Numbered from the stretch's first letter, positions 36,275 through 44,725 are shown. The stretch: 64,000 nucleotides of DNA from UBA11524 sp963617205 (GCA_963617205.1 CAVEOA010000001.1:62001-126000); one strand, 5' to 3'. Numbers and translations: made by a program. The notes: a model not told the origin generated them from the letters alone.

Positions 36275-36888
36275 CAGGCGAACAAGGCAAGGAAGAGCAG
36301 CTGGAAATAATCGATGAGCTGGAAGAAACCGGCGGAAACCTGCTCGGAAGAATTGAAGCAATTCTGTTTGTGGCAGGAGAGGCAATTCGGGTGGAGGATC
36401 TTGCAAAGGCGCTTGAGCTGCCCGTGCAGCAGGTGGAGGATGCACTTTCACAGCTGCGCGATGAATATGACTTCAAGCAGAGAGGCTTTTCACTCAAGCG
36501 GTACGGGCATCATGTACAGCTGACAACGCGCGCGTTGTATTCGCAGGATGTTGTTCGCTTGCTTCAGCCTGTACAGAAACAGTCGCTGACGCAGGCGGCG
36601 ATGGAAACGTTGGCAGTCGTCGCGTATCGTCAGCCGGTGACGCGTGCCGAGGTCGAACAGGTTCGCGGCGTCAAGTGCGATTATTCGCTGCAGTCGCTGA
36701 TGAATAAGGAACTGATTGCCGAAGTCGGACGCAAGGAAGCACTCGGACGGCCGATACTGTACGGGACGACAGACGTGTTTTTGGCGCATTTCGGCATTTC
36801 ATCGCTGAAGGATCTACCTCCGCTGCCGGAAAAAGTCGAAGAGAAAAAAGATGACAGTCAGGATGATATTCCGGATTTAATTTCATAA
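36271..36888 (+). CDS. scpB: segregation and condensation protein ScpB
   Basis: ScpB dimers bind ScpA within the SMC complex. Two winged-helix domains are visible: RIEAILFVAGEAIRVEDLAKAL near the start and TLAVVAYRQPVTRAEVEQVRGV in the middle, with LGRPILYGTTDVFLAHFGI closing the second. At 205 residues it is complete, with a Pro/Asp-rich tail. It is translationally coupled to scpA. Confidence 0.95.
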   Translation: MTGEQGKEEQLEIIDELEETGGNLLGRIEAILFVAGEAIRVEDLAKALELPVQQVEDALSQLRDEYDFKQRGFSLKRYGHHVQLTTRALYSQDVVRLLQPVQKQSLTQAAMETLAVVAYRQPVTRAEVEQVRGVKCDYSLQSLMNKELIAEVGRKEALGRPILYGTTDVFLAHFGISSLKDLPPLPEKVEEKKDDSQDDIPDLIS

Positions 36889-36892
36889 GAAT

Positions 36893-36928
36893 AGCTCCGT
36901 CGGGCACAGATGTGTGTCTGACGGAGCT
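36893..36928. terminator. hairpin between convergent scpB and the histidine kinase gene
   Basis: A perfect 9-bp outer stem (AGCTCCGTC/GACGGAGCT) with an internal partial pairing. No strong T-run follows on either side, so it is a weak or factor-assisted terminator, or a barrier hairpin. Confidence 0.55.
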
Positions 36929-36944
36929 GCATTATTGGGAAAAG

Positions 36945-38330
36945 TCAGGCGTTTTCGTTTGGATTGCGTAGCACGTTTGTTGGCAGGTCAACGAAGAATG
37001 TCGTGCCCGCGCCGACCTTGCTGCGAACGCGAAGCTGACCGCCGTGTCCCATGACAATGATGCGCGCGATGGACAGTCCGAGTCCGTGACCACCTGTTTC
37101 GCTCTTGCGTGCACTGTCGGAGCGGTAAAAACGCTCGAAGATTTTCGGAAGCTCTTCCTTGGCGATGCCGATGCCTTGGTCACTCATGGACAATGTGCAG
37201 CCAGTATCTGTCTTTGCTACGCCGATGGTGATGGTGCCGCCTTTGGATGAATATTTGACGGCATTGTCGCAGAGAATACGGAGCACCTGCTTAATCATTT
37301 TGCGGTCGGCTTCGATTTCAACATGGTCGGAAGGGGACAGCAGAAACGTATTTTCCGGTGTTACCATGGCTGCTTCACTTTGCACCTCGGCAGCAACATC
37401 GAGCACATCGAAGCGAATTGTTTCCAGCAGAAGCGTCTTCTTGTCATGGCGTGCGAGGAAGAGAAGCTCCTCCACCAGCTGTTTCATGCTTTCTGTTTCC
37501 TGCGAGATGGCGCTGATCGCCTCATCAAGGATGGCGGGGTCACTCTTGCCCCAGCGCGCAAGCATGTTTGCATATCCCTGAATGACGGCGATTGGCGTTC
37601 GCAGTTCATGAGAGGCATCGGATACGAACTGCTTCTGGCTGTTATAGGACGTTTCGATGCGGTCGAGCATGGAGTTGATGACGATTGCTAAATCTTGCAG
37701 CTCATTTTTAGTGCCGGCAATGTTGATGCGGTTGGACAGGTTGTTGGCAGACAGTGTCGCAGCAAGCTCTGTCATATCGCGAATGGGTGCAAGGACATTT
37801 TTGAGCAGTCGTTTTCGCTTCAGGACGAAGTACAGCATCCGGTATGCGTCAGCAAGGAGCAGGGCTGCGACAAGAATCCAATACAAAAAAATCGAGCGCT
37901 CGAGCGAAAAACGGATCAGCAGCATTGTGCCGGAGGTGTGAACAGCCTCAACGATCAGGCAATGCTCTGTAAACACGGCTGCCGGATCGGGAAAGGCAAT
38001 CCGCGTGGTTGTGTTGTCTGGTGCTTCCAGGCAGGTGACTTCTGCATCATCGAGCACGGACAGCGTGATAGCGCCGTCAACAGAAAGCGGCGCATCGATC
38101 AGCTTGGCAGTATCCTGTCGGAACAATGTGAAAACAGCAACCCAGAATAGCAGGGAAGTCAACAGCAGCACCGGAATAAACGACCGAATGAGTTGCACGG
38201 AGTAGTGCATGGCGATGCGCAGCGTCAGCGAAAGCCGAATGCGGGAAAGGGGCGAAGGCTTTTCGACAGCAGGCTTTTCCTCGGGAACCTGAACTGCCTT
38301 CAGCTGCGATTGGTCAGACTTTTTACTCAT
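36945..38330 (-). CDS. membrane sensor histidine kinase
   Basis: A two-component sensor of 461 residues. There are two membrane segments (about 48-72 and 145-165) around an extracytoplasmic sensor of about 70 residues. A HAMP segment follows, then HisKA with the phosphorylated histidine in SDASHELRTPIAVIQGY, and HATPase with N (LCDNAVKYS), G1 (DQGIGIAKEE) and GGHGLGLSIAR motifs. The start codon overlaps the response regulator stop by 8 nt. The stimulus is unknown; the architecture resembles CssS/ArlS-like envelope sensors. Confidence 0.93.
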   Translation of the reverse strand: MSKKSDQSQLKAVQVPEEKPAVEKPSPLSRIRLSLTLRIAMHYSVQLIRSFIPVLLLTSLLFWVAVFTLFRQDTAKLIDAPLSVDGAITLSVLDDAEVTCLEAPDNTTTRIAFPDPAAVFTEHCLIVEAVHTSGTMLLIRFSLERSIFLYWILVAALLLADAYRMLYFVLKRKRLLKNVLAPIRDMTELAATLSANNLSNRINIAGTKNELQDLAIVINSMLDRIETSYNSQKQFVSDASHELRTPIAVIQGYANMLARWGKSDPAILDEAISAISQETESMKQLVEELLFLARHDKKTLLLETIRFDVLDVAAEVQSEAAMVTPENTFLLSPSDHVEIEADRKMIKQVLRILCDNAVKYSSKGGTITIGVAKTDTGCTLSMSDQGIGIAKEELPKIFERFYRSDSARKSETGGHGLGLSIARIIVMGHGGQLRVRSKVGAGTTFFVDLPTNVLRNPNENA

Positions 38331-39009
38331 CGATACGGAACATGTATCCGACGGAGCGGATGGTGTGCAGCATCTTTACGCCGAATGGCTCATCAAGCTT
38401 ATGACGCAGATAGCGGATGTACACATCCACAACGTTTGTGTCGCCAGTATAATTGTAGCCCCAGACGTCCGTCAGCAGCGTGTCCCGCGTCACTGCTTCG
38501 CCTTGGTGGAGCATCAGGTATTTCAGCAGGTCAAATTCTTTTTTCGTCAGATTGACAATTTGATTGTTCATGGTGACCGTGTAGCTGGAAGGCGTCAGTG
38601 CGAGCGGCCCTGCGCGGAGCGTTTGCGACTGTTCGGCGGACGGCGTGCCGCGGTGCTTCTTGAGCGCGACGCGGATGCGTGCGAGGAGCTCTTCAATGGC
38701 AAACGGCTTTGTCATGTAGTCATCCGCGCCCATATCAAGCCCCATGACCTTGTCGGATACGTCATCCTTTGCGGTCAGCATGATAATCGGCACATCGCTG
38801 TCATGGCGAAGGCGACGGCAGACCTCAATGCCGGATAGCTCAGGCAGCATCAGGTCAAGAATCAGCAAATCAGGCGTCCATGATTTTGCCAGCTCAAGCC
38901 CTGTACGGCCGTCACCGGCTGTCTGTACCTCGTAGCCCTCATGCTCCAATTCCAGCTGAAGAAAACGGGCGATTTTTCGTTCGTCCTCAATGACAAGAAT
39001 GCGGCTCAT
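38323..39009 (-). CDS. OmpR-family response regulator
   Basis: The partner of the histidine kinase that follows it. The receiver domain has the acidic pair E8-D9, phospho-acceptor D52 (LLILDLMLPELSG), the conserved TAKDD threonine, and a lysine in YMTKPF. The C-terminal winged helix (LTKKEFDLLKYLMLHQGEAVTRDTLL) binds DNA. It is 228 residues. The start at 39009 lies 4 nt after the stop of a 34-residue membrane peptide, so translation is probably coupled. Confidence 0.94.
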   Translation of the reverse strand: MSRILVIEDERKIARFLQLELEHEGYEVQTAGDGRTGLELAKSWTPDLLILDLMLPELSGIEVCRRLRHDSDVPIIMLTAKDDVSDKVMGLDMGADDYMTKPFAIEELLARIRVALKKHRGTPSAEQSQTLRAGPLALTPSSYTVTMNNQIVNLTKKEFDLLKYLMLHQGEAVTRDTLLTDVWGYNYTGDTNVVDVYIRYLRHKLDEPFGVKMLHTIRSVGYMFRIDE

Positions 39010-39013
39010 GCCA

Positions 39014-39118
39014 TCACACTTCTTTCTGATCGTTCTTGAACAGTCCGAGGAACAACATAATGGAGCCAATGGCAAGCAGATTGCTTATGAACAGGAGAAG
39101 AAGAGAGAAGAGCCACAT
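39014..39118 (-). CDS. 34-residue small membrane protein in a two-component operon
   Basis: An ATG at 39118 follows TAAGGAGG at 8 nt, one of the best ribosome sites in the window. It opens a 34-codon frame ending TGA at 39014. The peptide begins MWLFSLLLLFISNLLAIG and continues to LFLGLFKNDQKEV: a single hydrophobic helix of about 26 residues with a short charged tail. It fits between the DUF4342-like gene (13-nt gap) and the response regulator (4-nt gap) on the same strand. No homologue comes to mind. It could tune the sensor kinase in the membrane, or be a leader for coupling. Its existence is well supported; its function is inference. Confidence 0.75.
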   Translation of the reverse strand: MWLFSLLLLFISNLLAIGSIMLFLGLFKNDQKEV

Positions 39119-39131
39119 GGTTGAATCCTCC

Positions 39132-39875
39132 TTACTTTATGGTTGCAGAGTTGAAGCCGTCTGTGTCATCCTCAATGGTTACGCGACCGTCCTTGCTTTT
39201 GACCTGCACGGGGACATTGAGGGTCGGGCAGGAATGGTGAACGGGTTTGCTGGCGTAATAGCTACGTGCAGGTGCGTTCTCAGCTTTCTTTTCGCCCTTT
39301 ACGTTGCCTGCACCATCCTGAAAGCCCTTCGTGAACGCATCGAAGGTGGTGTGAAAATTCTGTGCGGTATTTTTAACCGTGCGGTCAACGTTTTCTCCTG
39401 CAAAGTCAGGGTCTGACTTGTCGATGGAAACATGATATCCGAGCAGCAGGATGCAAATGATGCTGCAAATCAGCAGATGCAGACTGAAGAGTGCGGAAAT
39501 GATTGCAAACAAGACGGAAACATTGAGAATCACCGCTCCTTTGCGGGTGACCTTGATTCGAATGCGGTAGAGCCTGTCGAGATAGTGCATGATGCCGCGC
39601 TTTTGATTTGGGGAGGATTCGGATGAAGCAGAAGAACTGCTTTCAGCAGACGATCTGCCCGCAGCAGACGTTCTGCCGGAGGTGCTTGCTTGAGAAGCGG
39701 TATGTGTGCGGTCGGTAGTGGTATATTCGTATTTCAGCTTGCCGCTGCGTTCCAAATCAATCAGTGCGCGGGCGACATTGCCGTTATGATAATCAAGCAG
39801 CGATACGGCTTCCTGATAGCTGATACCACTCTTGCGGCGAATCAGCTCAATATCCTCAATGGTATAAGCCGCCAT
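39132..39875 (-). CDS. DUF4342-like protein with N-terminal UBA-like domain and membrane hairpin
   Basis: Residues 5-42 (IEDIELIRRKSGISYQEAV, then DYHNGNVARALIDLE) match the UBA-like fold of DUF4342 proteins. A low-complexity Ser/Thr/Ala linker (about 55-90) leads to a membrane hairpin of two helices (about 112-145: VILNVSVLFAIISALFSLHL, then LICSIICILLLGYHVS). The C-terminal 100 residues are polar and probably cytoplasmic. 247 residues in all. It heads the operon with a small membrane protein and a two-component system, so it may take part in the same envelope response. Function unknown. Confidence 0.8.
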   Translation of the reverse strand: MAAYTIEDIELIRRKSGISYQEAVSLLDYHNGNVARALIDLERSGKLKYEYTTTDRTHTASQASTSGRTSAAGRSSAESSSSASSESSPNQKRGIMHYLDRLYRIRIKVTRKGAVILNVSVLFAIISALFSLHLLICSIICILLLGYHVSIDKSDPDFAGENVDRTVKNTAQNFHTTFDAFTKGFQDGAGNVKGEKKAENAPARSYYASKPVHHSCPTLNVPVQVKSKDGRVTIEDDTDGFNSATIK

Positions 39876-39937
39876 GATGAAAGCTCCTTTCAGTCAGCAA
39901 CGGGCACATCAGCAGAGATATGCCCTTGACGTCTTCT

Positions 39938-39946
39938 ATCATAGCA
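39938..39946 (-). promoter_or_regulatory. extended -10 promoter of the two-component operon
   Basis: TGCTATGAT on the minus strand, about 60 nt upstream of the DUF4342-like gene. There is no recognisable -35. Confidence 0.5.
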
Positions 39947-40031
39947 CAAATGAAACGGAATTGCCTGAAAAAAAGGAAAGGAAAAGATGAGAATTATATG
40001 AGAAAAGCAGTGAAATGTCCCCGAAATTTGA

Positions 40032-40059
40032 TTGACAAACCCTTTTAACGTGCTACAAT
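40032..40059 (+). promoter_or_regulatory. promoter of the PII-like/antiporter operon
   Basis: TTGACA and TACAAT are separated by 16 nt. Confidence 0.7.
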
Positions 40060-40066
40060 AGGATGT

Positions 40067-40089
40067 GCTGTCCGAAAGGGTTCGGCAGC
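40067..40089 (+). promoter_or_regulatory. stem-loop in the leader of the PII-like/antiporter operon
   Basis: GCTG-T-CCGAA pairs with TTCGG-CAGC around an AGGG loop, at the 5-prime end of the transcript and about 20 nt before the start codon. It may protect the mRNA or affect translation. Confidence 0.45.
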
Positions 40090-40112
40090 GTTGAAAGGGA
40101 GGTTAGACAGAA

Positions 40113-40463
40113 ATGCAGATGTTTGTCCTTGTCCTCAATCGGGAGGAGTTTCTGGAGCCGTTGCTGGAGGAAATGCTCAAGCAGAAGATCGGCGGTGCAA
40201 CTATTCTGGAATCGACCGGCATGATGCGTGTGCTGGACAGCGATCATAATATCGATGATCTGCCGCTCCTTGGCGTACTGCGTCATATCTGCAATCCGGA
40301 GCGCAAACACTCCAAAACGATCTTTACGCTGATGAAAGACGAACAGATTCCGAAGATGGTCGAAATCATCAACAAAGTAACCGGAGGACTGGACAAGCCC
40401 GATACGGGTATCTGCTTTGCCCTGCCCACGACATTTGTGGAAGGGGTCAAGAAAAAGCAATGA
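40113..40463 (+). CDS. PII-like (ferredoxin-fold) regulatory protein linked to an antiporter
   Basis: A 116-residue protein whose pattern fits the PII/CutA-like fold: a first strand MQMFVLVLN, helix EEFLEPLLEEMLKQK, second strand ATILESTGM, a long loop (45-65), then TIFTLMKDEQIPKMVEIINKVTGG and a last strand GICFALP. It lacks the classical PII T-loop and B-loop sequences. It overlaps the antiporter start by 4 nt (ATGA), the arrangement of a regulator with its transporter. The ligand is unknown; a nucleotide is an inference from the fold. Confidence 0.65.
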   Translation: MQMFVLVLNREEFLEPLLEEMLKQKIGGATILESTGMMRVLDSDHNIDDLPLLGVLRHICNPERKHSKTIFTLMKDEQIPKMVEIINKVTGGLDKPDTGICFALPTTFVEGVKKKQ

Positions 40464-41656
40464 ATATCCTGTGTGCGCTGGCAATCGCAATGGCTGTCGG
40501 CATGGCAATGACCCGTGCGATTAAGCTGATTCATCTGCCGAATGTGACGGCATATCTGATTGCCGGTCTGCTGGTTGGTCCGTTTATCCTGAATGTGCTG
40601 ACGCCGGAAATGAACAATACGCTGTCCATTGTTTCGGATGTGGCGCTTGGCTTTATTGCATACTCCATCGGCGGCGAATTCAAGCTGTCGTATATTAAGG
40701 AAATCGGCGTGAAGCCGCTTGTTATCACGGCGTTTGAAGGCTGCGTGGCATCGCTGCTCGTGTTCCTGACGCTGCTGGCGCTCAATCAGCCGCTGCCGCT
40801 GTGCCTTGCACTCGGCGCGATTGCTGCAGCAACGGCGCCTGCCGCAACGCTGATGGTTGTCCGTCAGTATAAGGCGGATGGTCCGGTGACGAAGATGCTG
40901 CTGCCTGTCGTTGCAATGGATGACGCACTGGGTCTGATGCTCTACGCGATCATGATGGCGGTTGCCCGCACGATTGATAGCGGTGAGGCACTGAGCGTCA
41001 TGACGCTGTTTGTTAAGCCGATGCTGGAAATTGTCATTTCGCTTGGATTGGGCGTGGTGATTGGCATTGCGATGGTGTTCTTCCTGCGCTTCTTCCACTC
41101 TCGCGGCAATAAGCTGACCATGACGATTCTGGTTGTTTTCCTGTCTGTTGGTATTTCGTCCATGTTTGACCTGAGCAGCCTGCTCGTGTGCATGATGGTG
41201 GGTGCGACGATGATCAACATCAGCAACGATTCGACGGCGCTGCTGGAGCAGTGCGACCGCTTCACGCCGCCGCTTTTCCTGCTCTTCTTCGTGCTCAGCG
41301 GCGCGAACCTCGATGTATCCGTGCTGCCGACAGTCGGTGTTGTCGGTGTGGCGTATGTGCTCAGCCGTGCAGTCGGCAAGGCACTCGGTGCAACCATCGG
41401 CGCAAAGATCGAGAAGTGCGATAAGAACATCATCCGCTATCTTGGCTTCACGCTGATTCCGCAGGCTGGTGTCGCAATCGGTATGGCACGGATGGCGTTG
41501 ACGGATTTGCCGGAATACGGCGCAACTATCAATGCGGTAGTCCTTGCCGGTACGCTTATTTACGAACTGACAGGTCCTGTTATCACGAAGGTTGCCCTGA
41601 CGAAGGCAGGGGAAATCAAGGAGAAAAGCAAAAAGAATCAGCTGGCAGTCGGCTGA
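40460..41656 (+). CDS. cation:proton antiporter (Kef/NapA-like, CPA2 family)
   Basis: A membrane antiporter of 398 residues with about 12 hydrophobic helices. The early HLPNVTAYLIAGLLVGPFIL is the CPA2 signature (YLxAGxxxGP), and the paired helix with AIAAATAPAATLMVVRQY leads to MDDALGLMLYAIMM, where D-D marks the ion site. There is no C-terminal TrkA/RCK domain, so control may come from the separate PII-like protein it overlaps. K+ or Na+ is likely; sequence does not decide. Confidence 0.88.
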   Translation: MNILCALAIAMAVGMAMTRAIKLIHLPNVTAYLIAGLLVGPFILNVLTPEMNNTLSIVSDVALGFIAYSIGGEFKLSYIKEIGVKPLVITAFEGCVASLLVFLTLLALNQPLPLCLALGAIAAATAPAATLMVVRQYKADGPVTKMLLPVVAMDDALGLMLYAIMMAVARTIDSGEALSVMTLFVKPMLEIVISLGLGVVIGIAMVFFLRFFHSRGNKLTMTILVVFLSVGISSMFDLSSLLVCMMVGATMINISNDSTALLEQCDRFTPPLFLLFFVLSGANLDVSVLPTVGVVGVAYVLSRAVGKALGATIGAKIEKCDKNIIRYLGFTLIPQAGVAIGMARMALTDLPEYGATINAVVLAGTLIYELTGPVITKVALTKAGEIKEKSKKNQLAVG

Positions 41657-41667
41657 ACGCCATAACA

Positions 41668-41712
41668 AACCGCCCTGCATCGACCGGAGTTCGGCTGGTG
41701 CAGGGCGGTTTT
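41668..41712. terminator. bidirectional terminator between the antiporter and dacA
   Basis: A perfect 12-bp stem (AACCGCCCTGCA/TGCAGGGCGGTT) followed by T residues on the plus strand and TTTG on the minus strand, serving convergent genes. Confidence 0.88.
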
Positions 41713-41723
41713 GCTGCCTTGTG

Positions 41724-43169
41724 TTATTCGTTCTCTTCATCGCCGAAGCGGTACTTGCGGCGCTTGTGCCGACGGTGGAAGCGGAAAATCAGAAAGAGTG
41801 CAAGTGTCGGAATCATCAGAATGATAATGGCGGGTATGACGGTTTCAGGCACAATTGGGATGCCCGTCTGCCCGTTCGTCATTTCGACGATTTCCTCGTA
41901 GGAGAGCGGTAGATTTGAACGGCGCTCAATGCTGCGGCTGGCGACAAGGTTAAAGGTGATCGGCGTGCCGTCATCGCTGACGTACGTCATGGCACCCATG
42001 ATTTCACCAGCAGCAACCGGTGCCGCGAAATCGCGAGTGTAGGTGACGGTAACGAGGTCACGCAGGTTTTCTGACAGGTACTCAATGCGCGATGCCGAAG
42101 CACTGATTTCGGCAAGAGCGGCCTGCATGGCATCCTGCGGCTGGCAGAGCAGCGTCAGTTCACCCTGATTGGGGTCATCCAGCTCATACGCGCTTGTGTA
42201 AATGCTGATGGGGTTCAGGTTGTAAAGCTCGGAGATAGTTACGTGCTGATACTGACTGAAGCCGTACTCCATCAGCTTTTTTGTGTCCGTCCAGACGCCA
42301 TATTGACTGGAGTAGAGAACAACGGAAATCAGGTCAACGCCGTCCTTGCTGGCAGATCCGACATAGCAGTAGCCTGCGAGCGACGTCGAACCGGATTTGA
42401 TACCGGTCATTGGGGCGTAATAATATCGGTTCTCCTCGTTGTTGTACTGGGAGAGCATAATGCGGTGGCGTGTCGTCAGCGAACGGGCGCGATGCTTGTT
42501 CGTCTTTGCCATGGAATAGGTGGTTGTACCGGCGATGGTGCGGAAGGTGTCGTTCTGCATGGCGAACTGCGCAAGGATGGCAAGATCGCGTGCTGTTGTG
42601 TAATGGTTGTCATCATGCAGACCGTGCGGGTTCATGAAATGCGTGCTCGTCATGCCAAGATCTGAAGCTGTCTGGTTCATCAGCGCAACAAATGTGTTTT
42701 CGTCGCCGCAGACTGCCTCGGCAACTGCTACGGCGCCGTCATTGCCGGAACGCAGAAGCGTGGCAAAGAGCAAATCCTGCACGTTTACCTCTTCGCCTTC
42801 CTGTAGCCCGATGACGGTTGCCTGCGAGTCAATCGCCTGCAGGGCATCTGAGGAGGCGTTGGCACTGACCGTGACGGTGGCGGTCAAATCCAGGTTGATA
42901 GCGCCAAGAAGCACCGTCATAATCTTGGTGATGGAAGCAGGGTACATGATTTGGTCGGCATTTTTCTCGAAGACAACCTCTCCGGTGCTTTCCTCAATCA
43001 GGATGGCGGAGGTGCAATAAAGCTGGTCAGCCTCCAAAAGCTCCGGATGATCTGAATCATATGGATTCGCGTTGGGGTTCAGCGTGGGATTCGGCATTTC
43101 CGCAGATGCTGCACTCAACAGAAATATCAGCAGAATCAAGATGGAAAGTAGCCGCCGAAGCGTTTGCAT
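41724..43169 (-). CDS. dacA: D-alanyl-D-alanine carboxypeptidase (class C low-molecular-weight PBP)
   Basis: A penicillin-binding protein that trims the terminal D-Ala from peptidoglycan stem peptides. A signal peptide (1-23) is followed by the SxxK motif SITK (S79, K82), SGN in LLRSGNDGAVAV, and KSG in GIKSGSTSLAGYC (KSG in place of the more usual KTG). Instead of the amphipathic anchor of PBP5, the C-terminus has a true membrane helix (IIILMIPTLALFLIF) and a basic tail. The start at 43169 is preferred for signal-peptide shape and spacing; upstream codons (TTG 43178, 43199) are possible. 481 residues. Confidence 0.92.
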   Translation of the reverse strand: MQTLRRLLSILILLIFLLSAASAEMPNPTLNPNANPYDSDHPELLEADQLYCTSAILIEESTGEVVFEKNADQIMYPASITKIMTVLLGAINLDLTATVTVSANASSDALQAIDSQATVIGLQEGEEVNVQDLLFATLLRSGNDGAVAVAEAVCGDENTFVALMNQTASDLGMTSTHFMNPHGLHDDNHYTTARDLAILAQFAMQNDTFRTIAGTTTYSMAKTNKHRARSLTTRHRIMLSQYNNEENRYYYAPMTGIKSGSTSLAGYCYVGSASKDGVDLISVVLYSSQYGVWTDTKKLMEYGFSQYQHVTISELYNLNPISIYTSAYELDDPNQGELTLLCQPQDAMQAALAEISASASRIEYLSENLRDLVTVTYTRDFAAPVAAGEIMGAMTYVSDDGTPITFNLVASRSIERRSNLPLSYEEIVEMTNGQTGIPIVPETVIPAIIILMIPTLALFLIFRFHRRHKRRKYRFGDEENE

Positions 43170-43221
43170 CAGGCGCAATCGTCCTTTCTGCACGGCCATG
43201 CCGCACGTATATTCAGAAAAC

Positions 43222-43250
43222 AGTATATCATTTTATGGCAAAAATGGCAA
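43222..43250 (-). promoter_or_regulatory. dacA promoter
   Basis: TTGCCA and TATACT are separated by 17 nt on the minus strand. It is back to back with the fruK promoter. Confidence 0.75.
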
Positions 43251-43265
43251 GTAAAAAACGAACGG

Positions 43266-43294
43266 TTGCAACACTCGCTGAAACATGCTATAAT
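43266..43294 (+). promoter_or_regulatory. promoter of the fruK-to-tlyA operon
   Basis: TTGCAA and TATAAT are separated by 17 nt, with an extended TGC before the -10. It is the only clear promoter before seven closely spaced genes. Confidence 0.8.
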
Positions 43295-43342
43295 GTAAAA
43301 TGCTGCAAAGCAATTGATGCACATATACGGGGGAAGGTTTGT

Positions 43343-44266
43343 ATGCTGACGGCAATCTGTATGAATCCCGCAATTGACAGGACGGTCACGGTGCCGTCGC
43401 TGCAAATCGGCGCTGTCAACCGGATTGCTTCCGTTCGGCAGGATGTCGGCGGCAAGGGCGTGAATGTCGCGATTACGGCAAAACGTCTCGGTGTCGAAGC
43501 GTTTGTGCTGGGCTGTGCCGGAAAAGAAGGCATGGAACGGGTGATAAATCGGCTGTCGGCTGAAAAAATCGATAGTGCGTTCCTTCCTTTAGATGGTGCT
43601 GTCCGGACGAATACGAAGATTGTCGCGCTGCAGCCGCATTGCGTGACGGAGCTGAACGAACAGGGCGCACCAATGAATGCGCAGCAGGTGCAGGAATTTC
43701 TTGCGATGGCAGAGGAGCAGATTCAAGGCTGTGACTATGTCGTGCTGACAGGTTCGCTGCCGCCGAATGCACCGAAAGATATGTATAGGGCGCTGATGGA
43801 ACGTTTGCCGGAATGCCGATGCGTTCTGGATTCAAGCGGAGAGACGCTTCTGCAGGGCTTGAAGGCGCACCCGTTCCTGATTAAACCCAATCAGCATGAA
43901 CTGCATGATACACTCGGTTGTCCATGCGATACGCTTGCGCAGGTTCGCGAGGCGGCGAAGAAGCTCATCGGGATGGGTGCCGAGAACGTGCTTGTCAGCC
44001 TTGGCGCAGATGGCGCCATGTGGGTAACAAGGGATGCGGCAATGTTTGCGCCTGCCATGCCCGTAACGGTCTCTTCGACGGTCGGCGCGGGTGACGCGAT
44101 GGTCGGCGGTGTGATGGCCGGGCTCATCAAGACGGGTGACATCCGGCAGGCGTTTGCCTATGGCGTGGCGGCAGGAAGCGCTTCCGTCATGACCGACGGG
44201 ACGCAGTTGATTCAGCCGGACGTGTTTGAAGCATTGCTTCCGCAGGTAAAAATACAGGATGTGTAA
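43343..44266 (+). CDS. fruK: 1-phosphofructokinase-family hexose kinase (PfkB superfamily)
   Basis: A cytoplasmic kinase of the PfkB fold, most like 1-phosphofructokinase, which makes fructose 1,6-bisphosphate. The N-terminal glycine motif VGGKGVNVAITAKRLG and the C-terminal STVGAGDAMVGGVMAG (anion hole and catalytic Asp) are clear. 307 residues; the ATG at 43343 follows GGGGGAAGG. No fructose PTS gene is adjacent, so 6-phosphofructokinase or tagatose-6-phosphate kinase activity is also possible; the latter would suit the galactose released by the GH53 enzyme nearby. Confidence 0.85.
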   Translation: MLTAICMNPAIDRTVTVPSLQIGAVNRIASVRQDVGGKGVNVAITAKRLGVEAFVLGCAGKEGMERVINRLSAEKIDSAFLPLDGAVRTNTKIVALQPHCVTELNEQGAPMNAQQVQEFLAMAEEQIQGCDYVVLTGSLPPNAPKDMYRALMERLPECRCVLDSSGETLLQGLKAHPFLIKPNQHELHDTLGCPCDTLAQVREAAKKLIGMGAENVLVSLGADGAMWVTRDAAMFAPAMPVTVSSTVGAGDAMVGGVMAGLIKTGDIRQAFAYGVAAGSASVMTDGTQLIQPDVFEALLPQVKIQDV

Positions 44267-44269
44267 AGA

Positions 44270-44725
44270 ATGCTGTTTCGCAGAGTACGTGCCGAATTTA
44301 CCGACGGCGTGATTGATTTGCTGCCGTTGCGGCTCTATCCGCCGGAGCGTGAGATGGGCTTCGGGCGTGTCTATGATTACATGATTGTGCCGCACGGGAC
44401 AAAGCGTGAGGCAGGGCGAATTTCGCTGCGCCTTGGGGAAAGTCCCTGCGTTTATTATTTCGGGCATATCGGATATCATGTTGACCCGCCATACCGCGGT
44501 CAGCATTATGCGCAACGTGCGTGTCGGCTGCTTGCTCCGCTGATTGCGCTGCACGGCAAGAGCAGCGTTGTCATCACGACTGACCCGGATAACTGGGCAA
44601 GCCGCAAGACGTGCATCGGTCTTGGCTGCACGCTGGAACGTACAGTCGCCGTGCCGAACAGCATTCGCGACCGATGGGAAATCAGCGCGGTTAAGTGCCG
44701 CTATATCTGGAGAATCAACGCCTGA
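44270..44725 (+). CDS. GNAT-family N-acetyltransferase
   Basis: An acetyl-CoA-dependent transferase of 151 residues. The acetyl-CoA-binding motif A is YHVDPPYRGQHYAQRACRLL (RGQHYA replacing the typical RGxGxA), and motif B includes DPDNWASRKTCIGLGC. Substrate unknown. It starts 3 nt after fruK and leads the hydrolase gene by 7 nt. Confidence 0.82.
   Translation: MLFRRVRAEFTDGVIDLLPLRLYPPEREMGFGRVYDYMIVPHGTKREAGRISLRLGESPCVYYFGHIGYHVDPPYRGQHYAQRACRLLAPLIALHGKSSVVITTDPDNWASRKTCIGLGCTLERTVAVPNSIRDRWEISAVKCRYIWRINA

Noticed and set aside
40283..41740. A 485-codon frame on the minus strand opposite the PII-like/antiporter genes
   Set aside because: Its product is His/Arg/Gln-rich low-complexity sequence with no ribosome site, and the opposite strand encodes clear proteins.
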